Assembly: GCA_902625715.1 (NCBI GenBank)
Contig: CACOCP010000005.1
Span: 1 to 64,000, forward strand
Direction: 5' to 3'
Source: an uncultured Pelagibacteraceae bacterium
GTDB taxonomy: Bacteria; Pseudomonadota; Alphaproteobacteria; Pelagibacterales; Pelagibacteraceae
Length of the DNA: 64,000 bases
The notes under the pieces were generated by a model. It was not told where the DNA came from. It saw only the letters and a program-made list of their open reading frames with translations, and made no database searches. This document shows, piece after piece, positions 10,124-17,850 of the stretch. Position 1 is the stretch's first letter. The number at the start of each line of letters is the position of its first letter. The translations under genes and the position numbers were made by a program.

Positions 10124-10957
10124 ATGAAAATTAGACCTGTAATTCTTTGTGGAGGAGCAGGGACAAGACTTTGGCCTAATCAAAAAAATCACCAAGCAAA
10201 ACAGTTTATTAATTTTGGTAATTGGACTTTATTAGGTGAAACATTAGAAAGAGTAAAAGGCTCAATTTTTGATAATCCAGTTATAAGCACAAATGCGAAA
10301 TACCTTAAACAAGTAAAACAGCATTTAAAAAAATATAAAATCAAGAATTATAAAATTGTTTTAGAACCAGCTAAAAGAAATACAGCTCCTGCTATTTTAA
10401 GCACTGCCTTAATAAAGGATATTCCAGACAATCAACCATTAATGTTCTTTTCATCAGATCATTTAATAGAAAAAGTAAATATTTTTAACAATGCTATTTA
10501 TAAAAATAAATCTAATTTGACTGATCAAAATATATTTATCTTTGGTATAAAACCTAAATCTCCTTCAAGTGAATATGGCTACTTTCTTACAAAAAAAATT
10601 AAGGGAAATATTAATAAAGTAACAAAATTTATTGAAAAACCTAAAGAAGTAAAAGCAAAGCAAGTAATTAAAAAAAATGGTTATTGGAATTCAGGTATGT
10701 TTTTTCTTAGAAAAGACTCCATAATTAATAACTTTAAAAAATATCAGTTAAAAACATATAAAAACTGCTTAGATGCAGTTAACACAGCTAAATATAAATC
10801 TAACACTTATTATTTAAATAAATCCTCATTTCTAAAAGCTACAGCTAAATCATTTGATTATGCCATTTTAGAAAAAACTAAACAAATAAATGCAATTAAA
10901 TTAGATATTCCTTGGTCAGACCTTGGTAGTTGGAAAGAAATATTAAAAAATGTATGA
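10124..10957 (+). CDS. Mannose-1-phosphate guanylyltransferase, nucleotidyltransferase part only
   Basis: It is predicted to make GDP-mannose from mannose-1-phosphate and GTP for surface glycans. The N-terminal signature VILCGGAGTRLWP (about residues 6-18), the SSDHLI motif and FIEKPKEV are those of the ManC/CpsB nucleotidyltransferase domain. In ManC of most bacteria this domain is fused to a C-terminal cupin (about 460-480 residues in total). Here the protein stops at 277 residues and the cupin is a separate gene overlapping by 8 bases. It starts 2 bases after ilvD. Another sugar nucleotidyltransferase specificity cannot be excluded. Confidence 0.85.
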   Translation: MKIRPVILCGGAGTRLWPNQKNHQAKQFINFGNWTLLGETLERVKGSIFDNPVISTNAKYLKQVKQHLKKYKIKNYKIVLEPAKRNTAPAILSTALIKDIPDNQPLMFFSSDHLIEKVNIFNNAIYKNKSNLTDQNIFIFGIKPKSPSSEYGYFLTKKIKGNINKVTKFIEKPKEVKAKQVIKKNGYWNSGMFFLRKDSIINNFKKYQLKTYKNCLDAVNTAKYKSNTYYLNKSSFLKATAKSFDYAILEKTKQINAIKLDIPWSDLGSWKEILKNV

Positions 10958-11330
10958 AAAAAATAAACGCAAATACATTAAAAGGAAGAATATTTATTAT
11001 CGACCATGGGGAAAATACACAAATTTATTTGAAGGTAATGAATTTTTAATCAAAGAATTGTACGTAAAACCAAAAGGGATTTTGAGTTTACAAAAACATC
11101 ATCACCGAGCGGAGCATTGGTTAGTAACACAAGGAAATGCTAAAATTACGCTTAATAAAGATATTATAATCAAAAAGCCTGGTGAACATATATTTATTCC
11201 ACTTGAAGCAATTCATAGAGTTCAAAATCCTGGTAAAAAACCTGTTAAAATTTTTGAAGCACAAGTTGGATCAATTCTTAAAGAAAGCGATATTGTTAGA
11301 TATCAGGACGTTTACGGAAGAGTAAAATAA
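10950..11330 (+). CDS. Cupin matching the C-terminal domain of ManC (mannose-6-phosphate isomerase-type)
   Basis: The 126 residues form one cupin barrel of the ManC C-terminal type. RPWGKYTNL opens the domain. The metal-binding set is seen in LQKHHHRAEHWLVTQG and in the later PGEHIFIPLEAIHRVQNPG. In fused ManC enzymes this domain is linked to phosphomannose isomerase activity. The gene overlaps the nucleotidyltransferase gene by 8 bases, so the pair looks like a split ManC. Whether it is itself an isomerase or only a partner subunit is not visible. Confidence 0.85.
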   Translation: MYEKNKRKYIKRKNIYYRPWGKYTNLFEGNEFLIKELYVKPKGILSLQKHHHRAEHWLVTQGNAKITLNKDIIIKKPGEHIFIPLEAIHRVQNPGKKPVKIFEAQVGSILKESDIVRYQDVYGRVK

Positions 11331-11340
11331 ATTTTATAAC

Positions 11341-12180
11341 ATGGATGGTATTGTATTTGAGGTTGTTTTAGTAGCAGCATTTTTTCATGCAACGTGGAAT
11401 GGTTTTGTTAAAAAACATAAAGATAAAACTGTTGCGGTTACTGGAATTGTGTTAGGTCATGCACCATTATCTATAATAGCAATAATATTTCTTCCAGCAC
11501 CCAGCTCAGATAGTTACATTTTTATAATCATAAGCATTTTAATTCACCAAGGTTATCAATGGTTTTTATTAAGATCTTATCAAGTCGGAGATCTAACTAA
11601 AGTTTATCCAATAGCTAGGGGAACTGGACCGCTAATTACAACTTTTATATCCATTCTATTTTTAGGAGTTGTTCTTGATAAATTTTTAATTTTTTCAATA
11701 TTACTTTTATGTTTTGGAATTTTTTTACTAGGAGCAAATAATTATAAACAAAGTAATTTAAATGAAATTAAATATCCATTGATTACAGGAATATTTATTG
11801 GGTCGTATTCTTTAATTGATGGTTACGGAGCAAGGATTAGCGAGTCAGCAATATCTTTTATGAGCTGGTCATTTCTTATCAATGCTTTGAGTTTTCCATT
11901 TGTACTTGGAATAGTAGGGGAAAAAAAAGTTTTACAACGTGTTTATACAGAAGGTAAAAAAATCTTTATTTATGGATTAACACTTTCTTATGCAAGTTAT
12001 GCTTTAGTAGTATGGGCCTTTACAAAAGCACCAATACCAGTTGTTACATCATTAAGAGAAACTAGTATTTTATTATCAATTTTCATTGGATACTTTCTTT
12101 TAAAAGAAAAAATGAATTTATTAAAAATTTCCTCTATAGTAATTATTTTAATAGGAGTAATTGGAATAAAATTATTTTAA
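11341..12180 (+). CDS. EamA-type (drug/metabolite transporter superfamily) membrane protein
   Basis: The 279 residues contain about ten hydrophobic helices in two similar halves, the EamA repeat. The first half has HATWNGFVKKHKDK and YPIARGTGPLITT, and the second has SLRETSILLSIFIGYFLLKEK, a typical end of the second EamA unit. These proteins export or import small metabolites, and the substrate cannot be read from sequence. The gene starts 10 bases after the cupin gene and is the last of the + strand run, facing the PiT-like gene. Confidence 0.8.
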   Translation: MDGIVFEVVLVAAFFHATWNGFVKKHKDKTVAVTGIVLGHAPLSIIAIIFLPAPSSDSYIFIIISILIHQGYQWFLLRSYQVGDLTKVYPIARGTGPLITTFISILFLGVVLDKFLIFSILLLCFGIFLLGANNYKQSNLNEIKYPLITGIFIGSYSLIDGYGARISESAISFMSWSFLINALSFPFVLGIVGEKKVLQRVYTEGKKIFIYGLTLSYASYALVVWAFTKAPIPVVTSLRETSILLSIFIGYFLLKEKMNLLKISSIVIILIGVIGIKLF

Positions 12181-12187
12181 ACCAGTT

Positions 12188-12219
12188 ATTTAGTCTTGTA
12201 TAATTATACACGACTAAAT
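12188..12219. terminator. Long palindrome between convergent genes, possible two-way terminator
   Basis: ATTTAGTC then TGTATAA (12188-12203) is mirrored by TTATACA then GACTAAAT (12204-12219), with one mismatch in 16 pairs and no loop spacer. It sits in the 47-base gap between the convergent EamA and PiT-like genes. No long T-tract follows on either side, so terminator function is an inference from position. Confidence 0.5.
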
Positions 12220-12227
12220 AAATATAT

Positions 12228-13193
12228 TTAAAACCAGTTATTTGGTATTATTATATAATGTATTGAAAGTACTATACCTACTGAAACAGTTAAGCCGAAT
12301 ACCATTTTTAGGAAATCTTTTCCAATTAATGGAAAGACGTAACCTAACTTATATTCTTTGTTCATGGTAGATATAGCAAGTTCTCTTCCACATAATAAAC
12401 CAACAAAAACCCATGTAGTAGACATAGGTAAATCGTTTAGTTCTTTAAAGTAGAATAAGACACCAGCATATATTACGTTTATAATAGTTGCTGATCTTGC
12501 GTATCTAGTTCCTGTTTTTTCAAGAACAACTTTTTGAATTGGTCCACCTTGAATATAGAAAATATAGAATAACAGTGCTGTAAAGTAACCCATTACTATT
12601 AAAAGTAATGTTAAATCTAATTGTCTAGGAAGATATACAGCAATATTAGCCACATCGTGAGACAACCACACCCACCATAACCAACCAGAAGAAATCCAAA
12701 CACTATTTCTCCAGAAGCCTACCCATTTTTCGTTTACCTCGTCAAATTTTTCATTAATGAATTTAGAGACAGCTATCCATGCAATATAAGCAACCATTGC
12801 TGCTAAACCATAACCAACGACGCTTTTCATTAGCATTTTTTCAAGCACAACCGTTGAGGCAAATGCTGAAAGAACTAAAAAGGTAGTTGAAACAGGTATT
12901 CCAATTCTTGTTAATAATAATAGTATTGCTGGCGCTACTGCGTGATACCATTGAATTTCTTGATAAGGTATTCTTGTTAATCTACCATAAGAAATATCAC
13001 CATCATACGAATACCATCCCCATGCTAACGCTATAATCATAATAGCTGATGCAGATCCTGCAAGAGTATACCATTTAAACCACTTCTTTTTTGAAGCTAT
13101 GAATGTACCCAGTGTTTGAATTGAGTCGTTAGCTATAACGCTATAACCGGCAAGGGCAAACCCTATAACCGTGTAAATTAAAGTCATATTCAT
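12228..13193 (-). CDS. PiT-like multi-spanning membrane protein (divergent phosphate-transporter relative)
   Basis: The 321 residues show about eight to nine hydrophobic helices and an internal duplication. The first copy has VIANDSIQTLGTFIAS and GIPVSTTFLVLSAFAS; the second has LSHDVANIAVYLPRQL and DLPMSTTWVFVGLLCGRELA. The N/H-D-x-x-x plus P-x-STT pattern in each half is the layout of PiT family inorganic phosphate transporters, but the canonical GAND and STTH signatures are altered, so the substrate may differ. A strong AGGAG precedes the ATG. The arsenic cassette lies upstream on the same strand, and phosphate and arsenate are chemical analogues, which makes an oxyanion carrier plausible. 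Confidence 0.6.
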   Translation of the reverse strand: MNMTLIYTVIGFALAGYSVIANDSIQTLGTFIASKKKWFKWYTLAGSASAIMIIALAWGWYSYDGDISYGRLTRIPYQEIQWYHAVAPAILLLLTRIGIPVSTTFLVLSAFASTVVLEKMLMKSVVGYGLAAMVAYIAWIAVSKFINEKFDEVNEKWVGFWRNSVWISSGWLWWVWLSHDVANIAVYLPRQLDLTLLLIVMGYFTALLFYIFYIQGGPIQKVVLEKTGTRYARSATIINVIYAGVLFYFKELNDLPMSTTWVFVGLLCGRELAISTMNKEYKLGYVFPLIGKDFLKMVFGLTVSVGIVLSIHYIIIPNNWF

Positions 13194-13386
13194 TTTTATC
13201 TCCTTTATATTATTGTTTTCGGTTCCTATCGATTCATGACTTAAAATCTATGTAATGTGAGAGTAAAAAAAATTCTATAAAAGAATAAATTAATTTTAGA
13301 ATTAATAGAGGGGATTCGCTCACTAATAAACTATTAAATACTGATGTCTAGTTTATAATATTTTTTATTTCTAAATAAAGTTGTGT

Positions 13387-14037
13387 CTATTTAATTAATT
13401 TTTTAAATAAAAATACCGCTATTAGAGCTCCCAAAAATTCAGCCAAAATATATGTAGGCGTATTCAAATAATTAATTCCTGTAAAAGAGTCAGTAAAAGT
13501 TCTAGCTATTGCAACAGCTGGATTTGCAAAAGATGTTGATGATGTGAACCAATAACCAGCCATGATATATGTTGCTACACTTGCAGCTATTGTTATTTTG
13601 CCATCTTTTAAAGTAGCAAAAATAATAAAAATCAAACCAAAAGTAGCAATTATTTCAGATAAAAAAATATGAAAGCCATCTCTATTTTTTGTCGATAACT
13701 CAAGAATATCGTGTTCAAAAAAAAAATTTGCCAACATAACACCTAGCAAACAACCAAGTATTTGGGCAGGAATATATATGATCAGAAGTTTTCCATTGAT
13801 TTTTTTTCTTAAAAACATCGCTAAACTTACAAAAGGATTGAAATGTGCACCTGAAATATTTGCAAAAGCAGTTATTAAAACGAATAGACCAGCTCCAGTT
13901 GCAAGTGTATTTGCTGTTAATCTTAAAGCATTATCATTTGTGAGATTTTCAGCCATTATTCCAGATCCAACAATAACCATTACTAAAAAGCAACTTCCAA
14001 TAAATTCACCTAGAAATATCCTGTTATTATTTTTCAT
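13387..14037 (-). CDS. Aquaglyceroporin (MIP family), probable arsenite channel
   Basis: This 216-residue MIP channel has six expected membrane helices and two pore half-helices. The first pore motif is NPF (residues 67-69, in GAHFNPFVSL) and the second is the canonical NPA (172-174, in FANPAVAIART), with the filter arginine after it. NPF in place of the first NPA is a deviation. Its start overlaps the arsenate reductase gene by 11 bases. In Sinorhizobium meliloti AqpS, encoded beside arsC, releases arsenite after arsenate reduction. The same role is inferred here from the neighbour, although glycerol or water transport is possible. Confidence 0.83.
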   Translation of the reverse strand: MKNNNRIFLGEFIGSCFLVMVIVGSGIMAENLTNDNALRLTANTLATGAGLFVLITAFANISGAHFNPFVSLAMFLRKKINGKLLIIYIPAQILGCLLGVMLANFFFEHDILELSTKNRDGFHIFLSEIIATFGLIFIIFATLKDGKITIAASVATYIMAGYWFTSSTSFANPAVAIARTFTDSFTGINYLNTPTYILAEFLGALIAVFLFKKLIK

Positions 14038-14458
14038 TTAGCATCCAATTTTTAATTCTTTTATCAATATTATTAAAAGTATCAGTAATTATCTGAATTT
14101 TTTCATCCTCATTTATGTTATTAAGTTTTGTTACTGGGTCTTCAATATTCCAATGAATGATTTGATTTTCCTTAGGCCAAATAGGGCACAGCTCATTGTT
14201 TGCATTATTACATACAGTAATAACATGATCAATTTTTATTTCTCCATTAATAAACATACTAAAACTTTTAGATGAGTACTCTTGAAGATTAAATCCTTTA
14301 TTGTTTAAATAACGTTTTATATCTTTATTAATTTCGCCGGAAGGGTTACTACCAGCACTGTAGGCTTTAAATTTATCGTTATATTTATTATTAACTATAG
14401 ACTCAGCAATGATACTTCTTGCTGAGTTACCTGTGCATACAAATAATATATTTTTCAT
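14027..14458 (-). CDS. arsC: Arsenate reductase, low-molecular-weight phosphatase type
   Basis: It is predicted to reduce arsenate to arsenite with thioredoxin. The phosphatase-like P-loop CTGNSAR begins at C8. A redox pair C83 (ITVCNNANNE) and C91 (ELCPIWP) has the spacing seen in Staphylococcus-type ArsC, and HWNIEDPV holds the expected aspartate. The length of 143 fits the family. A tyrosine phosphatase is the alternative, but the three cysteines favour ArsC. It is coupled to the aquaporin gene by an 11-base overlap. Confidence 0.9.
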   Translation of the reverse strand: MKNILFVCTGNSARSIIAESIVNNKYNDKFKAYSAGSNPSGEINKDIKRYLNNKGFNLQEYSSKSFSMFINGEIKIDHVITVCNNANNELCPIWPKENQIIHWNIEDPVTKLNNINEDEKIQIITDTFNNIDKRIKNWMLNEK

Positions 14459-14680
14459 TTAAAAAATAATCTTGTAAATACCAATTACAAACAATGGAAT
14501 TTGTAGTCCAAAGTTAGTAAGTATCGCTTTGTCTTTGCTAATAAATCCAGCTATAGTCCATCCAATAACTCCTAATCCATGAAAATATATATTTAATGGA
14601 TATATATTTAAATTTGTAAGAAGAATTCCTACTAAAACTAAGAAGGTACTAATCCACTTTAGATATCTTTTTATAAACAT
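14459..14680 (-). CDS. Small membrane protein of unknown function
   Basis: It has 73 residues and I do not assign a function. Two to three hydrophobic segments are visible: about 9-25, 32-45 (FHGLGVIGWTIAGF) and 55-72. It begins 58 bases after zur on the same strand and its stop codon directly touches the arsC start, so it is the first gene of the arsenic cassette. No cysteine or charged motif suggests a metal site. It may be a membrane partner of the cassette or an unrelated small protein. Confidence 0.65.
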   Translation of the reverse strand: MFIKRYLKWISTFLVLVGILLTNLNIYPLNIYFHGLGVIGWTIAGFISKDKAILTNFGLQIPLFVIGIYKIIF

Positions 14681-14738
14681 AAAATTTCCTTTCGTTATTA
14701 TTAGTTCAGTTATGTTAAGAATTTATTTAAATAAAGGA

Positions 14739-15149
14739 TTATCTACACTTTTTACATAATCCAAAAAACTCAAGATTGTATTTGCTATATTTCATACCGT
14801 CTTTATCTTTGAAATTAGTTAAGTATTTAGAAAGACTTACACTGCTTATTTCTGTTACTTTTTCGCATATTTCACAGATTGAAAATGCAGTAGCTTTTGA
14901 GACCTGGCAACTTGAATTATGACATGCAATAAAGGCGTTTCGACTTTCAATTTTATGAATTTTTCCCATTTCAACCAATTTATCTAATGCCCGATAAACT
15001 TGTAATGGAGCCTTAATACCTTTTTTTTGGACATTAAAAAGTATTGTGTAGGCTTTTAATGGCTCTGAAGATTTATCAATTAAATCAAAAATGATTTGCT
15101 GATTTTTTGATAGAATTTGCTGTTTGTCCATATTTTGCATTTTATCCAT
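14739..15149 (-). CDS. zur: Fur-family zinc uptake regulator Zur
   Basis: This is a Fur-superfamily repressor of 136 residues. The N-terminal winged helix includes KAPLQVYRALDKLVEMGKIHKI. The structural zinc site is the pair of CxxC motifs C92-C95 (ICEIC) and C132-C135 (LCKKC), and ACHNSSC (C76-C81) adds further candidate ligands. The position after znuC-znuB makes Zur much more likely than Fur. In the zinc-replete cell it should bind the boxes at 16724-16756 and shut off znuA and the znuCB-zur run, including itself. Confidence 0.9.
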   Translation of the reverse strand: MDKMQNMDKQQILSKNQQIIFDLIDKSSEPLKAYTILFNVQKKGIKAPLQVYRALDKLVEMGKIHKIESRNAFIACHNSSCQVSKATAFSICEICEKVTEISSVSLSKYLTNFKDKDGMKYSKYNLEFFGLCKKCR

Positions 15150-15155
15150 AGTTGA

Positions 15156-15959
15156 TCAGTTTTTCAATTGAACAGATTGTTTAATTTTAAATAATGACAG
15201 TATAAATAAAAATAAAGCTGCAGCTATTATTGAAGGACCAGAAGAAGTATTAAATTCTAAAGAGGTAAATAATCCAATTATTACTGACAGCACTCCTCCA
15301 ATAATTGAAAATATTACCATTTTAATTGGACTGTCTGAAATATTTCTTGCCATAGCAGCCGGGATAATTAACATTCCTGTAATTAATAATAACCCAACCA
15401 TTTTTATTGAGATAGCAATAATTGCAGCCATTAAAATTGTAAATATTGCTTTTGCTCTGTCAGGATTAAGTCCTTCAGCTTCTGCAAGTTCATAATTTAC
15501 TGTAGATGCAAATAATGGTCTCCAAATTAACTTCAACATTAGTAAAATAAGAGCTCCACCAAACCATATTATAATTATATCATTTAATGTTACTGCTAAT
15601 ATATCACCAAAAAGTAATCCCATTATATCAAATCTAATAAATGTTAAAAATCCAATTACAACTAACCCAACAGCTAATGATGAGTGCGCTAACAATCCTA
15701 ACAATGCATCTCCAGGTAAATTAGTTTTTTTTTGAAGTTGAATTAAAATTAAAGCAATTATAGAGGAGATAATAAATACTGATAAAGCGATATTAAATTG
15801 AAATGAATAAGCTATTGTAACACCTAGTAGAGCAGAGTGCGCAAGTGTATCTCCGAAATAAGATAATCTTCTCCAAACTACAAAACAACCAAGTGGCCCA
15901 GTAACGATAGCAACACCTAATCCCGCAACTAAAGCTCTTATAAAAAAATCATCAAACAT
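15156..15959 (-). CDS. znuB: Zinc ABC transporter permease ZnuB
   Basis: This inner-membrane subunit of the ZnuABC high-affinity zinc importer has 267 residues with about eight helices. Family motifs include VTGPLGCFVVWRRLSYFGD, LAHSALLGV, GDALLGLLAHSSLA and the C-terminal LLITGMLIIPAAMARNISD of the ABC-3 permease family. Manganese or iron carriers share this fold. Zinc is chosen because of Zur and the histidine-rich ZnuA next to it. The start lies 1 base from the end of znuC. Confidence 0.92.
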   Translation of the reverse strand: MFDDFFIRALVAGLGVAIVTGPLGCFVVWRRLSYFGDTLAHSALLGVTIAYSFQFNIALSVFIISSIIALILIQLQKKTNLPGDALLGLLAHSSLAVGLVVIGFLTFIRFDIMGLLFGDILAVTLNDIIIIWFGGALILLMLKLIWRPLFASTVNYELAEAEGLNPDRAKAIFTILMAAIIAISIKMVGLLLITGMLIIPAAMARNISDSPIKMVIFSIIGGVLSVIIGLFTSLEFNTSSGPSIIAAALFLFILSLFKIKQSVQLKN

Positions 15960-15960
15960 T

Positions 15961-16701
15961 TTAATTTTTTTTTATTTCTCCATCGTTGGAGTGGATATGA
16001 TCATGTTTATGTTCATAAATAGCTAAAGTTTTAGAGGCCTGTTCACCAAACAGTGCTTTATATTCATTGTTTCTTGCAACATCAATTGGAGAACCTGAAC
16101 AACACACATGACCATTTAGACAAACTACATGATCAGTAGCACTCATAACTGTGTGAAGATCATGGGATATAAGTAAGATACCACAATTTAATTCATCAGA
16201 AATTTTTTTAATTAATTCGTAAAGAGCAATTTCACCTGTAAAATCTACTCCTTGAACAGGTTCATCTAAAACCAACAATTCAGGTTTCTTTGAGATAGCT
16301 CTTGCAAGTAAAACTCTTTGAAATTCTCCTCCTGATAGGCTTCCTAAATTTTTATTTTTGAGATGGATAACACCAGTTAATGTTAATGCTTCATCTATAT
16401 CTTCACTTTTAATATTTTCAGTTAACACCATAAAATCACTTACTCTTAGAGGTAGGGTCCAATCAATTGAGATTTTTTGCGGTACATAGCCAACTTTATT
16501 AGTATATTTTTCAACCTCACCTTCAATTTTTTTGAAAATTCCCAATGCTATTTTAGCGGTTGTACTCTTTCCAGATCCATTAGGACCTATAAGTGTAACA
16601 ATTTTACCTTTTTCAACTTGAAAGGACACACTTTGTACAAGCCACTTATTCTTTATTCGAAAACCTGCATTTTTTAATTTAACTAAAATATTATCGTTCA
16701 T
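15961..16701 (-). CDS. znuC: Zinc ABC transporter ATP-binding protein ZnuC
   Basis: The ATPase of the zinc importer shows Walker A GPNGSGKST, Q-loop VGYVPQKISIDWTLPL, signature LSGGEFQRVLLARA, Walker B LLVLDEPVQGVD and switch LISHDLHTV. The C-terminus carries the histidine-rich EHKHDHIHSND, which is common in ZnuC-type proteins. It is the first gene of znuC-znuB-zur, divergent from znuA across a 75-base region with two Zur boxes. Confidence 0.94.
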   Translation of the reverse strand: MNDNILVKLKNAGFRIKNKWLVQSVSFQVEKGKIVTLIGPNGSGKSTTAKIALGIFKKIEGEVEKYTNKVGYVPQKISIDWTLPLRVSDFMVLTENIKSEDIDEALTLTGVIHLKNKNLGSLSGGEFQRVLLARAISKKPELLVLDEPVQGVDFTGEIALYELIKKISDELNCGILLISHDLHTVMSATDHVVCLNGHVCCSGSPIDVARNNEYKALFGEQASKTLAIYEHKHDHIHSNDGEIKKN

Positions 16702-16711
16702 ATATTTTCAC

Positions 16712-16740
16712 TTGACTTCAAAATGTTATATTATTACATA
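16712..16740 (+). promoter_or_regulatory. Possible znuA promoter
   Basis: TTGACT (16712-16717) and TACATA (16735-16740) are 17 bases apart, a fair sigma-70 pair. They end 36 bases before the znuA ATG. Both Zur boxes overlap or follow the -10 element, which is where a repressor should sit. The -10 match is only moderate. Confidence 0.45.
16724..16738. promoter_or_regulatory. Zur box 1 (imperfect)
   Basis: TGTTATA-T-TATTACA is a 7-1-7 palindrome with one mismatch. It matches the core of the known proteobacterial Zur consensus (TGTTATA, one base, TATAACA). It lies between the divergent znuC and znuA starts. Confidence 0.75.
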
Positions 16741-16741
16741 A

Positions 16742-16756
16742 TGTTATAATATAACA
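16742..16756. promoter_or_regulatory. Zur box 2 (perfect)
   Basis: TGTTATA-A-TATAACA is a perfect 7-1-7 palindrome and an exact match to the core of the proteobacterial Zur site. Its centre is 18 bases from that of box 1, so two Zur dimers could bind on nearly the same DNA face. It should control znuA and probably znuCB-zur. Confidence 0.88.
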
Positions 16757-16776
16757 ATAACTAAAAACCATAAAAC

Positions 16777-17835
16777 ATGAAATATCTTAAAATAACACCT
16801 TTAATAATATCTTTTTTATCATTTATTACATTTATAACATCAGTTAATGCGGATGTTAAAGTAGTTGCATCTATAAAGCCTATACATTCTCTAGCTAGTT
16901 ATTTAATGGATGGAGTAGGAAAACCCGATTTAATTGTAGATGGATACGAATCTCCACATGGATTTGCTATGAAACCTTCTCACGCAAAAATGCTACAAGA
17001 AGCTGATTTAATTTTTTGGGTCGGTGAAGACTTAGAAGCATTTCTTGAAAAGCCTTTAAAATCTATTGCAAAAAAAGCTGAAAAAATTGAATTAATGGCA
17101 ACTAAAAATTTAAATGTATTAAAATTTAGAGAAAGAAATATTTTTGACAAACATGATCACGATGATCATGGTCACGACGATCATGCAAAGAAAAAAGATG
17201 ATCATGATGATCACGATCATGATAAAAAAGCAAAAAAAGATGATGATCATGACCACGATCACGATCATGATAGCCATGCAAAAAAGGAAGATGGACATGA
17301 TGATCACGATGATCATGATGGACACTATCATGGAGAATTCGATCCTCACATATGGCTAGATCCTATAAATGCAAAAGCTATTTTAAATGAAATGGTTGAG
17401 CATCTAATTGAAAATGATGCAGCAAATGCTTCAATTTATAAGAAAAATTTAGATAAAGCTTTAAATGAATTAGATAAGCTTACAATGAATGTAATGACTG
17501 ATTTAAATAAAAGCACAGCATCAATTGTATTTCATGATGCATATCAATATTTTGAGGAAAGATTTAATGTTAATGTATTAGGAGCTTTTACTGTAAATAC
17601 AGATGTGATGCCTGGTGCTGAGCAATTAAAAGAAATAAGAGAAATTATTGAGCATGATAATGTAAGCTGTGTATTCTCAGAACCTCAGTTCAATCCTGAT
17701 ATTATAAATGCTGTAGCTAAGGATATGAATATTAAAACCGGTGTTCTAGATCCTTTAGGAGCAACATTAAATCCAGGAAAAGGCTTATATTTTGATTTAA
17801 TCAAGAATATGTCCAGCTCATTCAAAGGTTGTTAG
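16777..17835 (+). CDS. znuA: Zinc ABC transporter substrate-binding protein ZnuA
   Basis: This periplasmic zinc-binding protein has 352 residues. Residues 1-25 form a signal peptide ending before DVKVVASIKPIHSL. The family motif ESPHGFAMKPSHAK supplies zinc histidines, GEFDPHIWLDP follows the loop, and VFHDAYQYFEERF is further on. Between about residues 125 and 187 lies a very long loop made almost only of His, Asp and Lys, an unusually extended version of the metal-capture loop of ZnuA. The tandem Zur boxes end 20 bases before the ATG. No clear Shine-Dalgarno sequence is seen. Confidence 0.95.
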   Translation: MKYLKITPLIISFLSFITFITSVNADVKVVASIKPIHSLASYLMDGVGKPDLIVDGYESPHGFAMKPSHAKMLQEADLIFWVGEDLEAFLEKPLKSIAKKAEKIELMATKNLNVLKFRERNIFDKHDHDDHGHDDHAKKKDDHDDHDHDKKAKKDDDHDHDHDHDSHAKKEDGHDDHDDHDGHYHGEFDPHIWLDPINAKAILNEMVEHLIENDAANASIYKKNLDKALNELDKLTMNVMTDLNKSTASIVFHDAYQYFEERFNVNVLGAFTVNTDVMPGAEQLKEIREIIEHDNVSCVFSEPQFNPDIINAVAKDMNIKTGVLDPLGATLNPGKGLYFDLIKNMSSSFKGC

Positions 17836-17850
17836 ATAAAAATTGAATTT

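Noticed and set aside
13262-13290. Short ATTCT/AGAAT hairpin with T-run on the minus strand after the aquaporin gene
   Set aside because: The stem has only five weak pairs, and T-runs are common here; not enough to call a terminator.
17144-17359. Repetitive GATCATGA-like units that resemble a short repeat array, and two ORFs over it in other frames
   Set aside because: The repeats encode the His/Asp loop of ZnuA in its own frame. Units are irregular and have no spacers, so it is not a CRISPR, and the other frames are shadows.
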